NCBI RefSeq assembly: GCF_000247815.1
Contig: NC_021678.1
Coordinates: forward strand, 25,063,036 to 25,127,035
Direction: 5' to 3'
Source: Ficedula albicollis
Taxonomy: Eukaryota; Chordata; Aves; Passeriformes; Muscicapidae
DNA: 64,000 nucleotides
Shown here in pieces: positions 51,401 through 62,200 of this stretch (position 1 is the first letter of the stretch; each line of letters begins with the position of its first letter). The position numbers and the translations under genes were made by a program. The notes beneath the pieces were generated by a model that worked only from the letters and a program-made list of their open reading frames with translations, was not told where the DNA came from and did no database searches.

Positions 51401-53905
51401 AAAGGTCAGTGCCACCTGCCACAAGTGCAAAACCTCACACAGCTTATGATGCCATGGCTCAGTGCTGTGAATTCCACTGAAAAGATCTCACTGATATTTG
51501 GGAGGTGTTTAACTTGGAAATCTGCCTCTTCTCTCCCTCTCTCTGGGATTTTGTGTTTGGATCAAAAATCTGAAAGTTTGGTTTGAGTGTTCCAGGGTCT
51601 GCTCAAGGAAATGATGATACTCAGAGGTGTCTCCCTGCAGAATTGTGTCTCAGACACCTCTGATGACAAGTGCAGGAGAAATGCTGAAGGTGCCTGGGGG
51701 TGGCTGATGCTGCACTATGCAATATGCTGCCTTGTTCCTGGTGATGCTGTGTCGCAGTGAGGGATGAACTGAGATCCAGCATCACCATGCATGATTAAGT
51801 GGGCTGGTCAATAAATCCTTGGCTAATATGTAGCATCTGACTTCATTTCCTTGTGCCAAAGAATCCACTCATGAGCATCCAAAATCATCTGAGAGCACTT
51901 GTTAGTAGCACCTAGAAACTACAGTAATTGCTGAGCTATAAATACCAAAGGCAGACATAATATTAAACAGGCTGTGTCATCAATTAGTTAATGACAGAAG
52001 CATAGAAACATTAGATAAAAATAACCTGCAATAGCACAATACTTTCTTTTCACCCCCCTCCTACTCTCCCTCATCCAGAAATGAGCAGCTCTGGGACACC
52101 TCATTTTTTACTATTAATAATAATAGCAGGAGCTGTAACATTCTGCAATGAGCAGTGTCTGATCTGCAAAATATTCACCTTTTCAGATTGCTTTACACTT
52201 CCAATCATTTGCAAGAAGCAAAGCTGCTAAAAACAATGGGATTTGATGCATGGGATTGTTTCAGGTCATGTGGTGGAGCCTGTGGCTCAGCTTCTGAATA
52301 GAATTTGTTTAGCTCATTGGCATTTTTGTGATGGCAACAGCTGCCCATTGTTTCTCAGTGTGACACAAGAAAGGGCACACACAGACACAAGGCATGGAGG
52401 GAGCCCCATAAACTCCTGGGCTTGGATTTGCAGTTGTCAATCAGTCCTCACCAATGCATCTCAGACTGATAAAACCTGGACTTACGCTGATGGAGGAAAT
52501 GTTGTGTCAGAGTCTGTATTGAAATTTCATTGCACAGCATAGCCCTGATCCTACCTGGTCTACAAGTGGGTAAACGCTGTCATGGATGGGGAATTCTGCT
52601 CCCTGCAGAGCACTGGCAGTAGCTCCTGTGCTCCTCCTTGTTCTCCCCTGGGCAGAGGACAAGGCTGTGTTCCCCACATCTGCCTTGAGCAGCCTTCTGG
52701 CATTTTCTTAGCCCATAGAAATGCAGAGGGATTGAGAGGACTGACCTGCCCATCCCTAAGGAGCAAAGCCTCTTTCCCTCTGGCTGTGTCTGCTGTAGAT
52801 GAGCACAAGCTTTGTGAGGCAGGGATATCTGCAGCCACAACTGCATGGCTCTGGTAAGGGCAGAGAGATTTCCTTCACTGCTTTTTTCAAAAATGCTGAG
52901 CTTAAAATGTTGTGGAGGATGGAAAGGTGGGGTGCAGACAGACTGGCACACAGTGTGAGCATGTGGACCCTGTCCCCTGACCCCTTAGCAAATTTCCCGG
53001 AGATAAAACAAACTCAGAGAGCTCTTCTGAGTCCCTGTCCCAGCTATTAACACCCTTTTCATCTTTTTCCTTTTGGCAAGGAGATGTTCTGGATGTGTGA
53101 GGCTGTTCTGAGACCTAGAATCTGGGAACTTTTTCCTCCCTTCTAAGTTTGTCTCCATGATTTAATAATTACGCAAGATCCTTCCTATAAAGTGTCAAGA
53201 CAAGTGATCCATGGCTTTGTGTGGATTTTTAGGTGGGTGCTGGAAGGCTGTGGAGTCACTCCCTGCCTCTGGAAGGCTCAGTGCTGCTGCATGTCTGGGT
53301 CACGGCTGAGCTTGTCCTTGAGCTTCAAACGGAGCCCTGGGCTCAGCTGGTGCCCAGGCAGAGAACACAGGTGGCTTTTGGGGCTGAATTTTGGCAATGT
53401 TTTATCTGGGATGATGTGCAGCACAAGCAAAAGTGGCTCTTGCTACTCTCTGCTCTGCCCCAGCTATTTTTGTTCTGTTTGCTTGACAGGGCTTGCAGTG
53501 ACAGTTTTAAGATTTGGGCCACGTGGATTAAGCCCTGAAGCAGACTTTGTGAGACACTGGGGATGAGGATTCTCAGAGGAAAACTTTCTGCTAATCTTTC
53601 TAGTTCCTTTTGTAGTCAGAGAGCAGCCATCTCCTCTGCAGGGTGATTCAGAGAGGCTAAATTAAGCTCTTTTTGTGAATCAGCCTCTGGGGCAGCTCCC
53701 TCTGCAGTTCCCATCTCCTCACAGCCCCAAGCACTGCAGCCAGGCCATGCCCAGGGTCTGAGCACTCCTGGGCAGGAGGAGCAGGGGCTGAGGGAGCTCC
53801 AGCTCCAGGGGAGTGCCATGTGGGAGTGCCACATGCTGGGCTTTTGGAGAATCTGCATTCCCCAGAAGACCTGTGATTTGGGGAACCTCCTGAAAATCCT
53901 GCCTC
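48497..53905. other. Intergenic, about 5.4 kb, no gene recognised
   Basis: The section 48500-50400 is G+C-rich, with a T-rich tract at 50490-50537. The section 51770-52060 is AT-rich and looks constrained (see findings). I can support no exon. Confidence 0.5.
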
Positions 53906-54403
53906 ATGTCCAGTTCTGGGATTCTCAGTTTAGGAAGGACATTGAGATGCTTGAGTGCATCCAGAGGAGGCAACGAGGCTGGTGAGGGGTTTGGAACACA
54001 AACCCTGTGAGGAACAGCTGAGGGAGCTGGGGTTGTTCAGCCTGGAGAAAAGGAGACTCAGGGGTGGCCTTATCACTCTGTACAGCTCCCTGAAAGGTGG
54101 CTGTGGTCAGGTGGGGGTTGGGCTCTTTCTCCAGGCAACACCTGACAGAGGACACAGTCTCAAGCTGCACCAGGGGAGATACAGGCTGGATATTAGGAAG
54201 AAGTTTTTCATGGAAAGAATAATAAAGTATTGGAATGGTCTGCCCAGGGAGGTGGTGGAGTCAGCATCCCTGGATGTGTTTAAAAAAAGACTGGATGTGG
54301 CACTCGGTGCCATGGTCTAGTTGAGGTGTTAGGGCATGGGTTGGACTCAATGATCTTGGAGGTCTCTTCCAACCCAGTGATTCTGTGTCTGTGATTCTGT
54401 GAT
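53906..54403 (+). mobile_element. CR1 LINE 3' fragment, + orientation
   Basis: It starts at TGTCCAGTTCTGGGATTCTC, then AGGAAGGACATTGAGATGCT and the GTTCAGCCTGGAGAAAAGGA region near 54027. It continues through AGCTGCACCAGGGGAGAT near 54163 and CCCAGGGAGGTGGTGGAGTC near 54243. It ends in TTGGACTCAATGATCTTGGA, CTTCCAACCCAGTGATTCTG and octamer-like GATTCTGT repeats. It is 5'-truncated; its last 56 bp belong to the duplicated block starting at 54348. Confidence 0.93.
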
Positions 54404-55045
54404 TCACATCAGGGAGACAAGTCAGGAGACCTCTGCACAGCCAGCTGCTTTGTCTGCATAGCCCTGAGCTGAGTGACTCAAGAGCCAAAGAAGGCAAGAA
54501 GGAGAAATGCTGAATATGAGCTTGAGCAGAGAAGAGAAACAGCCACGACTCAGCTTTTGTCTCCACTGACTTTTCCTGCTGTTTTTTAACATAGTCAAAT
54601 CCAGTTTGTTTCTATATTAAAAAAACCCCAAAAACTATAAATGTTGAAATTCAAACATTTTTACTTTCAAAACTTTTTCAGGTTCATTTCCTGTCTTCTT
54701 CATCACCCCATTTTCTCTCTTGCAGGTTGTGGAGATTAGGATAGGGTTTAATGGGGATATCTTGAAATACCTCAGTATTTGAAATTGGAAAGAAAATCCA
54801 TTTATTTTTGTTTGCTTGCTTCTTTGGGAACTTCTTTAGGAAAAAAAACCAAACAGCCAACTCAAAACAACTTTCAAATATTGCACACTAAATGCTCTGT
54901 TTCTTCTTGCCCTCTGGCTAAAACACCTACCTGTGTGCAAGAAGCAATGCCCTTGTCTCATTGTGGGCAGCTTGTGCCTCACTTGATGGGCAGGCTGGAA
55001 AAGCTTTTACAGAGAGGCTCTGGCTCCCTTGTGCTGCTGGAATAC
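54348..55045 (+). repeat. 698-bp direct repeat, copy 1
   Basis: Nearly identical to 56077-56774 at a constant offset of 1729 bases. I noted only two substitutions (GAATATGAGC/GAATGTGAGC and CTGACTTTT/CTGAATTTT) and no indel. It starts inside the 3' tail of the CR1 copy at 53906 and ends at GCTGGAATAC. Beyond the CR1 tail the content is unique-looking, with no coding signature. Confidence 0.97.
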
Positions 55046-55384
55046 ATGCAGGGGTGACCTTATCACTCTCTACAGCTCCCTGAAAGGTGGCTGTGGTCAG
55101 GTGGGGGTTGGGCTCTTTCTCCAGGCAACACCTGAAGAATGAGAGGACACAGCCTTAAGCTGCACCAGGGGAAGATCAGATATCTGAAAAAAAATTCTTC
55201 TCTAAAAGAGTGACTGAGTGCTGGAATTGTGTACCCAGAGAGGTGATGGACTCACCTGGTGAGTTTAAAAAAGACTGGATGTGGCACTCAGTGCCATGGT
55301 TTAGTTGATGAGGAGGTGTTAGGTTGTGGGTTGGACTTGATGATCTCAAAGGTCTTTTCCAACCTAGTTCATCCTGTGATTCTT
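55046..55384 (+). mobile_element. CR1 LINE 3' fragment, + orientation, possibly mosaic
   Basis: It begins abruptly at GGGGTGACCTTATCACTC, right at the end of the direct-repeat copy, and ends at the CR1 tail (GACTTGATGATCTCAAAG, then CCTGTGATTCTTTG). Its first 85 bases (55051-55135) match 54061-54145 of the neighbouring CR1 with about two differences, but the remainder is clearly more diverged. Confidence 0.9.
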
Positions 55385-56076
55385 TGCTATCTAATAAGGT
55401 TTGTGCTTGCATTATGGCCTTTTCCCCACAGCTTTAGTAGACAGGCTTTCCTCTGCTGTGTAGCATCCATTTTAGTGAACCTTGTTTGAATTTAGTGCCT
55501 TTGAAATCTGTAACTCCGACATTTAATAGAAATTAGGCAATTGGTCAAAAGCTTACATGGAAAGAACTGGCTTAGTGTGTTTGCATTAGAACTGCCTTCC
55601 ACTTTGAAACTAGGCCCAAAGTAGGAGATCTGTTAGCACTTCTTTCTCAAATCTTCCTTGCTCTGTCTTTGCAAGAGAGTGTTCATCTCTTCCCTGCTTC
55701 ACTTGTTGCTGAGCAATTGAACATCAAAAAAACCCAAGTAGTATTCTCACCTTAATAATATCTTAATTTCTTCAGTAGGTCACTGCTTCTCTTCCACTCC
55801 AGGCAGCTTCAGTGACTCGTGGCTCAGCCCACCTGCCTGCAGGCAGCTCCCTGGCTCACAGCCAGTATGCCACTCTTGGCAGTCACCACATCACTGGAGG
55901 AACACCTTGTGTGTGACCCTGGATCATGCTTCAGCTGCTCGCTGACAATTTCTCCAAATGCCTCCTGGGCATCCAAATCCTCCGCTGAGGTTAACCAGTG
56001 GAATATAGTTACAGGGAAGACAGAAATTAAAAATTCACATTCCCAAAGCATTTGTGTCATTGTGGTCAGCAGAAGG
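55385..56076. other. Spacer between the 698-bp repeats
   Basis: About 690 bp of unique-looking sequence between the CR1 end and the second copy of the direct repeat. No gene or element is recognised. Confidence 0.55.
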
Positions 56077-56774
56077 CAATGATCTTGGAGGTCTCTTCCA
56101 ACCCAGTGATTCTGTGTCTGTGATTCTGTGATTCACATCAGGGAGACAAGTCAGGAGACCTCTGCACAGCCAGCTGCTTTGTCTGCATAGCCCTGAGCTG
56201 AGTGACTCAAGAGCCAAAGAAGGCAAGAAGGAGAAATGCTGAATGTGAGCTTGAGCAGAGAAGAGAAACAGCCACGACTCAGCTTTTGTCTCCACTGAAT
56301 TTTCCTGCTGTTTTTTAACATAGTCAAATCCAGTTTGTTTCTATATTAAAAAAACCCCAAAAACTATAAATGTTGAAATTCAAACATTTTTACTTTCAAA
56401 ACTTTTTCAGGTTCATTTCCTGTCTTCTTCATCACCCCATTTTCTCTCTTGCAGGTTGTGGAGATTAGGATAGGGTTTAATGGGGATATCTTGAAATACC
56501 TCAGTATTTGAAATTGGAAAGAAAATCCATTTATTTTTGTTTGCTTGCTTCTTTGGGAACTTCTTTAGGAAAAAAAACCAAACAGCCAACTCAAAACAAC
56601 TTTCAAATATTGCACACTAAATGCTCTGTTTCTTCTTGCCCTCTGGCTAAAACACCTACCTGTGTGCAAGAAGCAATGCCCTTGTCTCATTGTGGGCAGC
56701 TTGTGCCTCACTTGATGGGCAGGCTGGAAAAGCTTTTACAGAGAGGCTCTGGCTCCCTTGTGCTGCTGGAATAC
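56077..56774 (+). repeat. 698-bp direct repeat, copy 2
   Basis: Second copy of 54348-55045. It begins with the last 56 bp of a CR1 3' end (CAATGATCTTGGAGGTCTCT, octamer-like tail) without the rest of that element, then 640 bp of the sequence that flanks the CR1 in copy 1. It diverges from copy 1 immediately after GGAATAC. Confidence 0.97.
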
Positions 56775-58404
56775 CCAGCAAAACAAACCAGGATGGGGGA
56801 AGCAACGGGAAGGTGTGAGGAAAGAGCAGTGGTGGGCACAGGCAGTGAGGGTGGAGGGATGGAGCTGGCCTGGAGGGAAGCTGGGAGGGGATTGAGGGTG
56901 TGAGGTCCTGCCAGGACAGGGTGCTCAGAGCAGTGGGAGCTGCAGCCTGTTCCCAGGAGAGACTCATTCCTCACTCCTCTCACTGCTCCTTCTTCCCACT
57001 TCTGGCTTTTGTGAAACTCCAGAAATTGCAAGTGGGGGTGATTTAGCATGTCACTGCTGAACATGGGAGGCTTTGTGGTAATTAGCTCACTGCTAATTAG
57101 GAGTATCTTTGGGTATCTCTTTGCAGGAAAGCACTGATCCATTTATAACAAGTCATCACTTGTGAAGCAATTATCTGAAATAAGTTTTCCCCTTTCTGGG
57201 TAAAGAATTATCTTCCCTTTTTTCTTTAATTTTTTATATCAAAATATGTTGAATATGCCTGTCAAGAATGATAGGTCTTTGTAATTTAAATGTTCCAAAC
57301 ATATCTTGTGAAATGTCTCAATAAGTAATATTATTAGTTAAAAAAAACCCCTCCAAAACCCCAAAACCAGAAAAACCCCATGTGAGCAGGAGGAACTGGG
57401 CTGTGCTGGGCTCACAGGGTGTCTCATGTGCTTCCAGCTCTGCACTCAAAACTGCTCACTGTGACTTGAAGGGAGGAAGCTAAATGCCATCTTCTTTTCC
57501 AAACCGTTGTAATAGTGATGATGGCAAGTTTGGCTGAATAAATTAAAAGATGTAAGAGCTTAAAGGGGAGGAAATGTTATTTGTGTTTATTTTGAAAAAT
57601 ATGTACCACTTTTTACAATATTTTCATGTCTCATTAAGTTCTCTTAAATTTCCTTCCTAGAAACTGCATGATGTGCTACTCACTACTCAAACTCAAAATG
57701 GGATTTTTATCATCAGTGCTATCTGTTTCAAACATGTTTGTCAGTAAATTCCTCTTATTTCCCCTTTTCTACCCACCCCTGGGCTTAAATAGCTCATAAA
57801 CAACAATGAAATAAACAAAAATTGTTTTGTTATTCAAATGAGACTTCTTTTTTCCACTGCAAATTCCTTTCTCTCCACAAACTGTGTTTTTAACAATAAC
57901 AACTGCCTAAAGCTCTCTGATTTTTCTTCATAGTCAATCGTTCTCGTCCAAAACAAACAAAATAGAGAGCCTATTAAGCTAGAGCCTCTTTTGCATACAC
58001 CTACAATAATTATTTAGCTATGCATATCAAAATGAATAAGCTGCTGCACAACATAATTGGTTAATTTTGAGTATGCAGGAGCTCATCTCGCTGCTTTGAT
58101 ACAGGAAGCTCTTGCTTGCAGGCTGGGCAGTCAGTGATTAGAAATGGACAGAAACTTGACAAATGCAGGACAGGTACCTGTGAGGCTGGGGAGGCTTTGC
58201 CACCTGTCCACAGATAACTTTTGGTACTTTCCCACTTGCTAACCATGTGCCTGCTGCTAGAGACCCTGAGATGTACTCAGCCAAGGGCTGGCACTCATGA
58301 AGTACACAGTTTGCCTGTGTGTGTGCATATAACAAACATCTAGAAACCTTCATGTACATTAAAATCATTAACTAAGCCTTACTGTGACTTAGTGAGATAT
58401 TACC
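56775..58404. other. Intergenic, about 1.6 kb, no gene recognised
   Basis: After a G+C-rich first 150 bases the segment is AT-rich. It holds two TAATTAG homeodomain-type cores near 57080-57100, an A/C-rich (CCCCAAAA-like) tract at 57340-57380, and a POU/octamer-like motif cluster at 57990-58040. These are candidate regulatory sequences only. Confidence 0.45.
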
Positions 58405-58869
58405 TGTTGGAGTCAGTGAGTCAGGGGTGTCTCTGAATCCTTCAGGGGGGGAATCAGAGTGCAGGGATTGAATTAAAGCCTTTGGATGGATTGAAGTATA
58501 TTAAGCCACTCACACATAGAGTAGAAGTTTAAGTATAATTTAAGTTTTAGTGTAAGTTTACGTTTTAATGTAAGTAAGTAAGTTTTAGTATGAGCTTTAA
58601 TGCTTTTAGTAAGTAAAAAGTTTAGATACCAAAGTAAAAGTGCGAGTTCTAGTGAAGGTTGAAAAACATATTAATATTTTCAGTGGAGGCTCCAGGACTG
58701 TAGCTGTAGATAGTGCTTAGACATAATAGAGCTATAGTAAGAATTTTTTAGATAGAACAAGATAGATTGTATGCATAGTCTATAGTAACCTGGTGTGCTA
58801 AGAAACTAGAATTCTAATAAGCTAAGAAGTGGTGGTCTGAGTTTGCATCTTAGCTTGTTGGAAAGATTC

Positions 58870-58877
58870 TATATAAG
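58870..58877 (+). promoter_or_regulatory. TATA box of the solo LTR
   Basis: TATATAAG sits about 300 bases upstream of the LTR poly-A signal, giving a plausible U3/R layout. Whether it is active is unknown. Confidence 0.5.
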
Positions 58878-58980
58878 AGTTAGTATTGGGGAGAGTTGGT
58901 GCCTTTTCTGCTTTTCTGCCATTGCTTTTTTTGCTTTTGTTCACTGTCAACCTGAGAAGAAGATAAGAATTGCTGCAGCA

Positions 58981-59122
58981 ACACTGGCCCTACCAGGACC
59001 TTGGGGAACAGCTTCTGCTTCTATTTGGGACTCTAAAACTTTGACCCTAAAACACTGGCCCTACCAGGACCTTGGGGAACAGCTTCTGATTCTATTTGGG
59101 ACTCTAAAACTTAGACCCTAAA
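58981..59122 (+). repeat. Two-copy tandem duplication inside the LTR, 71-bp unit
   Basis: Units at 58981-59051 and 59052-59122 begin ACACTGGCCCTACCAGGACC and contain GGGGAACAGCTTCTG. They differ by a few substitutions. They fall between the TATA box and the poly-A signal. Confidence 0.94.
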
Positions 59123-59179
59123 GCTTAGCATAAACTTTAATGTCTGTGACTGTGCCTTTTAAGACTGATGTGCTTCTGC

Positions 59180-59185
59180 AATAAA
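59180..59185 (+). promoter_or_regulatory. Polyadenylation signal within the LTR
   Basis: AATAAA in TCTGCAATAAATAACC, close to the 3' end of the LTR, as expected for the R region. Confidence 0.6.
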
Positions 59186-59277
59186 TAACCTTTTAGCAAC
59201 TATTAGCTGCTTCACTCATTTTAGAAAATAACCCAACAAAGTTGGTGCCTAGAGCACTGGAGGGTCGTAACCTCACA

Positions 59278-62200
59278 ATTACCAACATCAATTGACAGAT
59301 CATTGAAGAGACATGGAAAGTTCAAGTGATTTGACCAACAACTCTTGCACCAGACTTGGTGCAACCAACTATGAGAAGGGGGATCCTTACAGGCAGCACC
59401 GAGGGGAGCAGGCACAAGGACTGGCTGCTCTGCCTGCTGTCCTCTGCAGTGCTGCTCTGAGGGGTGGGATGTAGCACAGAGCTGGTGTTCCCAAAGGGAA
59501 AACCCTACTGAGGCCACGCTCTGTAAGCTGCTTGGGCCCATGGCTGTCCTCAGAAGTTGGGGTGTGGCAGCAGGTGGCATAAGAGGGGTTCTCAGGTGGT
59601 AATTGCTGGTGGTGGAGGTGGGGAATGCACAGCCTCCATGGGGATGTGGTCATGGGAAGGCTTTGTGCCACAGGCACAGGAGAGAAAATGGGTTTCACAG
59701 CAGCCAGTAACCCCAGCAGGGCATGATTCACTATTTTCCCAAAGTTCTGAGAGTTTAAGGTGCCCTCTGTAAGAGGAAATGCTTTCCCTTTTCTTTACTT
59801 TGTGGCTGACAGATGCTCCTCACCCCCGTGTCTGCCCTTCGGGGGATGTGGCTGCCCCAGCCCTGATGGAAGAGCTCCTCTCTGATCTGCCATGGGGAAA
59901 ATCCCCCAGTCTGAGCAAATGCAGCCACAAAATGGGCTTGAAACTCTTCAGGCTGAATTTCTATGAATTGGACTAAGGAAAATGTAAAGAATCTTCCTTT
60001 GGGACTATGGCACAGGCAGGAGAGCTGGCAGGTGGAAGCACAACCACGGGATGGGAACCTTTTTAATCAGCGTGTCTGCCTGCATCTTTCTCCTCTGTAT
60101 CTCCTGTAACCACTGTAATTGATTTCTTGGCAGTGGAAATCCTTTTGCACTCAAGTTCTTAACAAGCCAAAGGAGAGCACAGAATCAGGTTAGTGCTCTT
60201 AATTGGCCAGACTCTCCTCGGGGTTGCTCCATGCAGCAATGATTCAGATCTGGCCATAAAAGCAACACTATTACCAAGGTGTGGGGTGGGGAGCCCGACC
60301 CCAAACAGAGCTGAGGCAGCTGATGAAAAGGCAACAATGCTAAAACAGACAGTGTTTTAGGTGCCTGTAGATCGCTGTGTTTGACAAGAGAATAGAGCTT
60401 CCTCTCGCAGACTTGCTTTCCAGGGACAGAGCAGTGTGATGCTGTGAGCTGCTGGCTGGTCCAAGTGTGCTGGGGCCAATCTTCGGGCAAGATTTTGGCT
60501 GCTGATGGACAGAGGAACAGGTGACTCCTTTGTACCTGTGTGGGAGGCTTGGATTGAACAGATGCTGAGCAGGGAGAAATGAGGTAGGTGGTTCACTTTT
60601 CCATGCATTTAAACCCCTTTCTATTCTCTTGTTCTGTTGGGTTTTTTTGTTTGTTTGTTTCAGAAGAAGAGGGCTGTCCTTTGCTCTGTGGCAGATGACT
60701 TCAGCTGCACACAAACCTTTTAGGTGTCCATTGCCAAGGCCTTGCAGAACTGTGTGATGTGGGGACAGGCAAACACATTGCAACAAAACACTGATTTCAC
60801 CAGTACAGTGATATTATTTATGCCTTTATATCCCCAGCCCCAATGCATGCTGTGAACTGGGACACATGGAAATCCTTTCCCCTGGACCCAAAGAGCATAT
60901 TTTAGTTACAAAGAATATGATGGCATTGCTGAAAGGATAGAGAAAGGGGAATCTTCCCCTGAATTGCCATATGCTTTGTCTCAGCTGTGGGAAGCAGGAG
61001 GCAGTTCTTTCAGTTTGGGTTAATCAGGAGAAGAAAGCCATGCTCTGGTTGGCAGTGGGGTGAAGGAGGAGCCTGTTAAATGAGAGAGGACGATTTTTGA
61101 TGACAACTCAGAAGGCAATGGCCAAATGTTATCTTTTGTGTGCTGGTGATTAAAGCCACAGGCAGCAGCAGAACAGGTTGTGTTGAGGTTGGGCAAAGTT
61201 TCAGTCAGATGTTGAATCAGGTGCTCCTGAATGTGCACTGCAGAATTTGGGAAGCAAGAACTGGGAGAGGGAGCAGAAATTCCCCCTGTGCATGCTGACC
61301 TCAGAGCAAAAGCGTCTCTGCACGGTGCTTTGAGATATCTGCACTGATGTTTAGCACAGGCCTGGACCTTGTTATCACTCTCTTTGAGCTATTCTATATG
61401 AAGTACCTTGATCTATTTAAGAGATAGGTATTAGCATGATGTGGGCATTTTTTTATGTCCTCTAATCTTCTAATTCTGAAGTGGAAGATTTGAAGTGTAA
61501 TGTGAGAAGTGGTGCTGCAGGAATTACTCTCATCCTGTATGAATTTACAGAAGTGAGTATATCTGGATAGCTGAGGCCTGTGGGTTTCTCCAAGGCAGAC
61601 ATTTATACTATCTGAGGTTTTCCCACTACTCCCTTGATGTAACCCCATGTTTACTACATGGATAATCAAGTGAAAGTTAATGAAGTGAAACTTTTCTTGT
61701 AATTTTGGCTTTTGTGCTTATCTGTAAGGTTTGGCCTTTTTTTTTTTTTTTCTTTGGTGAGGCTAGGGTGGGGTGTTTAAGACTCCAAAAATCTGTTGTA
61801 AAGAAGTGGGACAGAAGACAGGCTCTGTCCTGGGAAAGCAGAGCTGGCTGTGGGGCATGAGAGATCACAAACAAATGATCCTTGGGCTTTGCTCCTGGGA
61901 GTTAGATGGGTTTGCCATGGAGATATAGTTGTTTTCTCTCTACCTCAGCTGGTCCTAACACTGCTTCTGTTCCAGGAGTTTTCCTTATGTTCCCTTGAAA
62001 GGGCTGGCTGGTCTCCCTAATTGTCACAGAAGGGAAATGGCACAGCCCATGACTGCTGAAAGAAAAGGTCTCAGCTTGGGCAGTGGAGTTGCATGGCCTG
62101 GGAAATGGAACTCCTCAGCTTTATCCCTGCCAGCTGGCATCTCTTCCACTGCTCCTTTTCTCTTTAGTGCCACAAATCCATAAAGCACACACATTGTCCC

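Larger units (their letters stand above)
58405..59277 (+). mobile_element. Solo LTR of an endogenous retrovirus, with 6-bp target duplication
   Basis: The segment starts TGTTGGAG and is flanked on both sides by ATTACC (58399-58404 and 59278-59283), a likely 6-bp target-site duplication. Promoter and poly-A signals are in LTR order: TATATAAG at 58870-58877, then AATAAA at 59180-59185, then about 90 bases to the end at CTCACA. No gag, pol or env sequence is attached. An alternative right end is 59238, where CCCAACA mirrors the TGTTGG start and is followed by GTTGGTGCC, which resembles a primer-binding site. A 6-bp duplication would suit an ERVK-like (class II) element, but the family is not identified. 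Confidence 0.72.
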
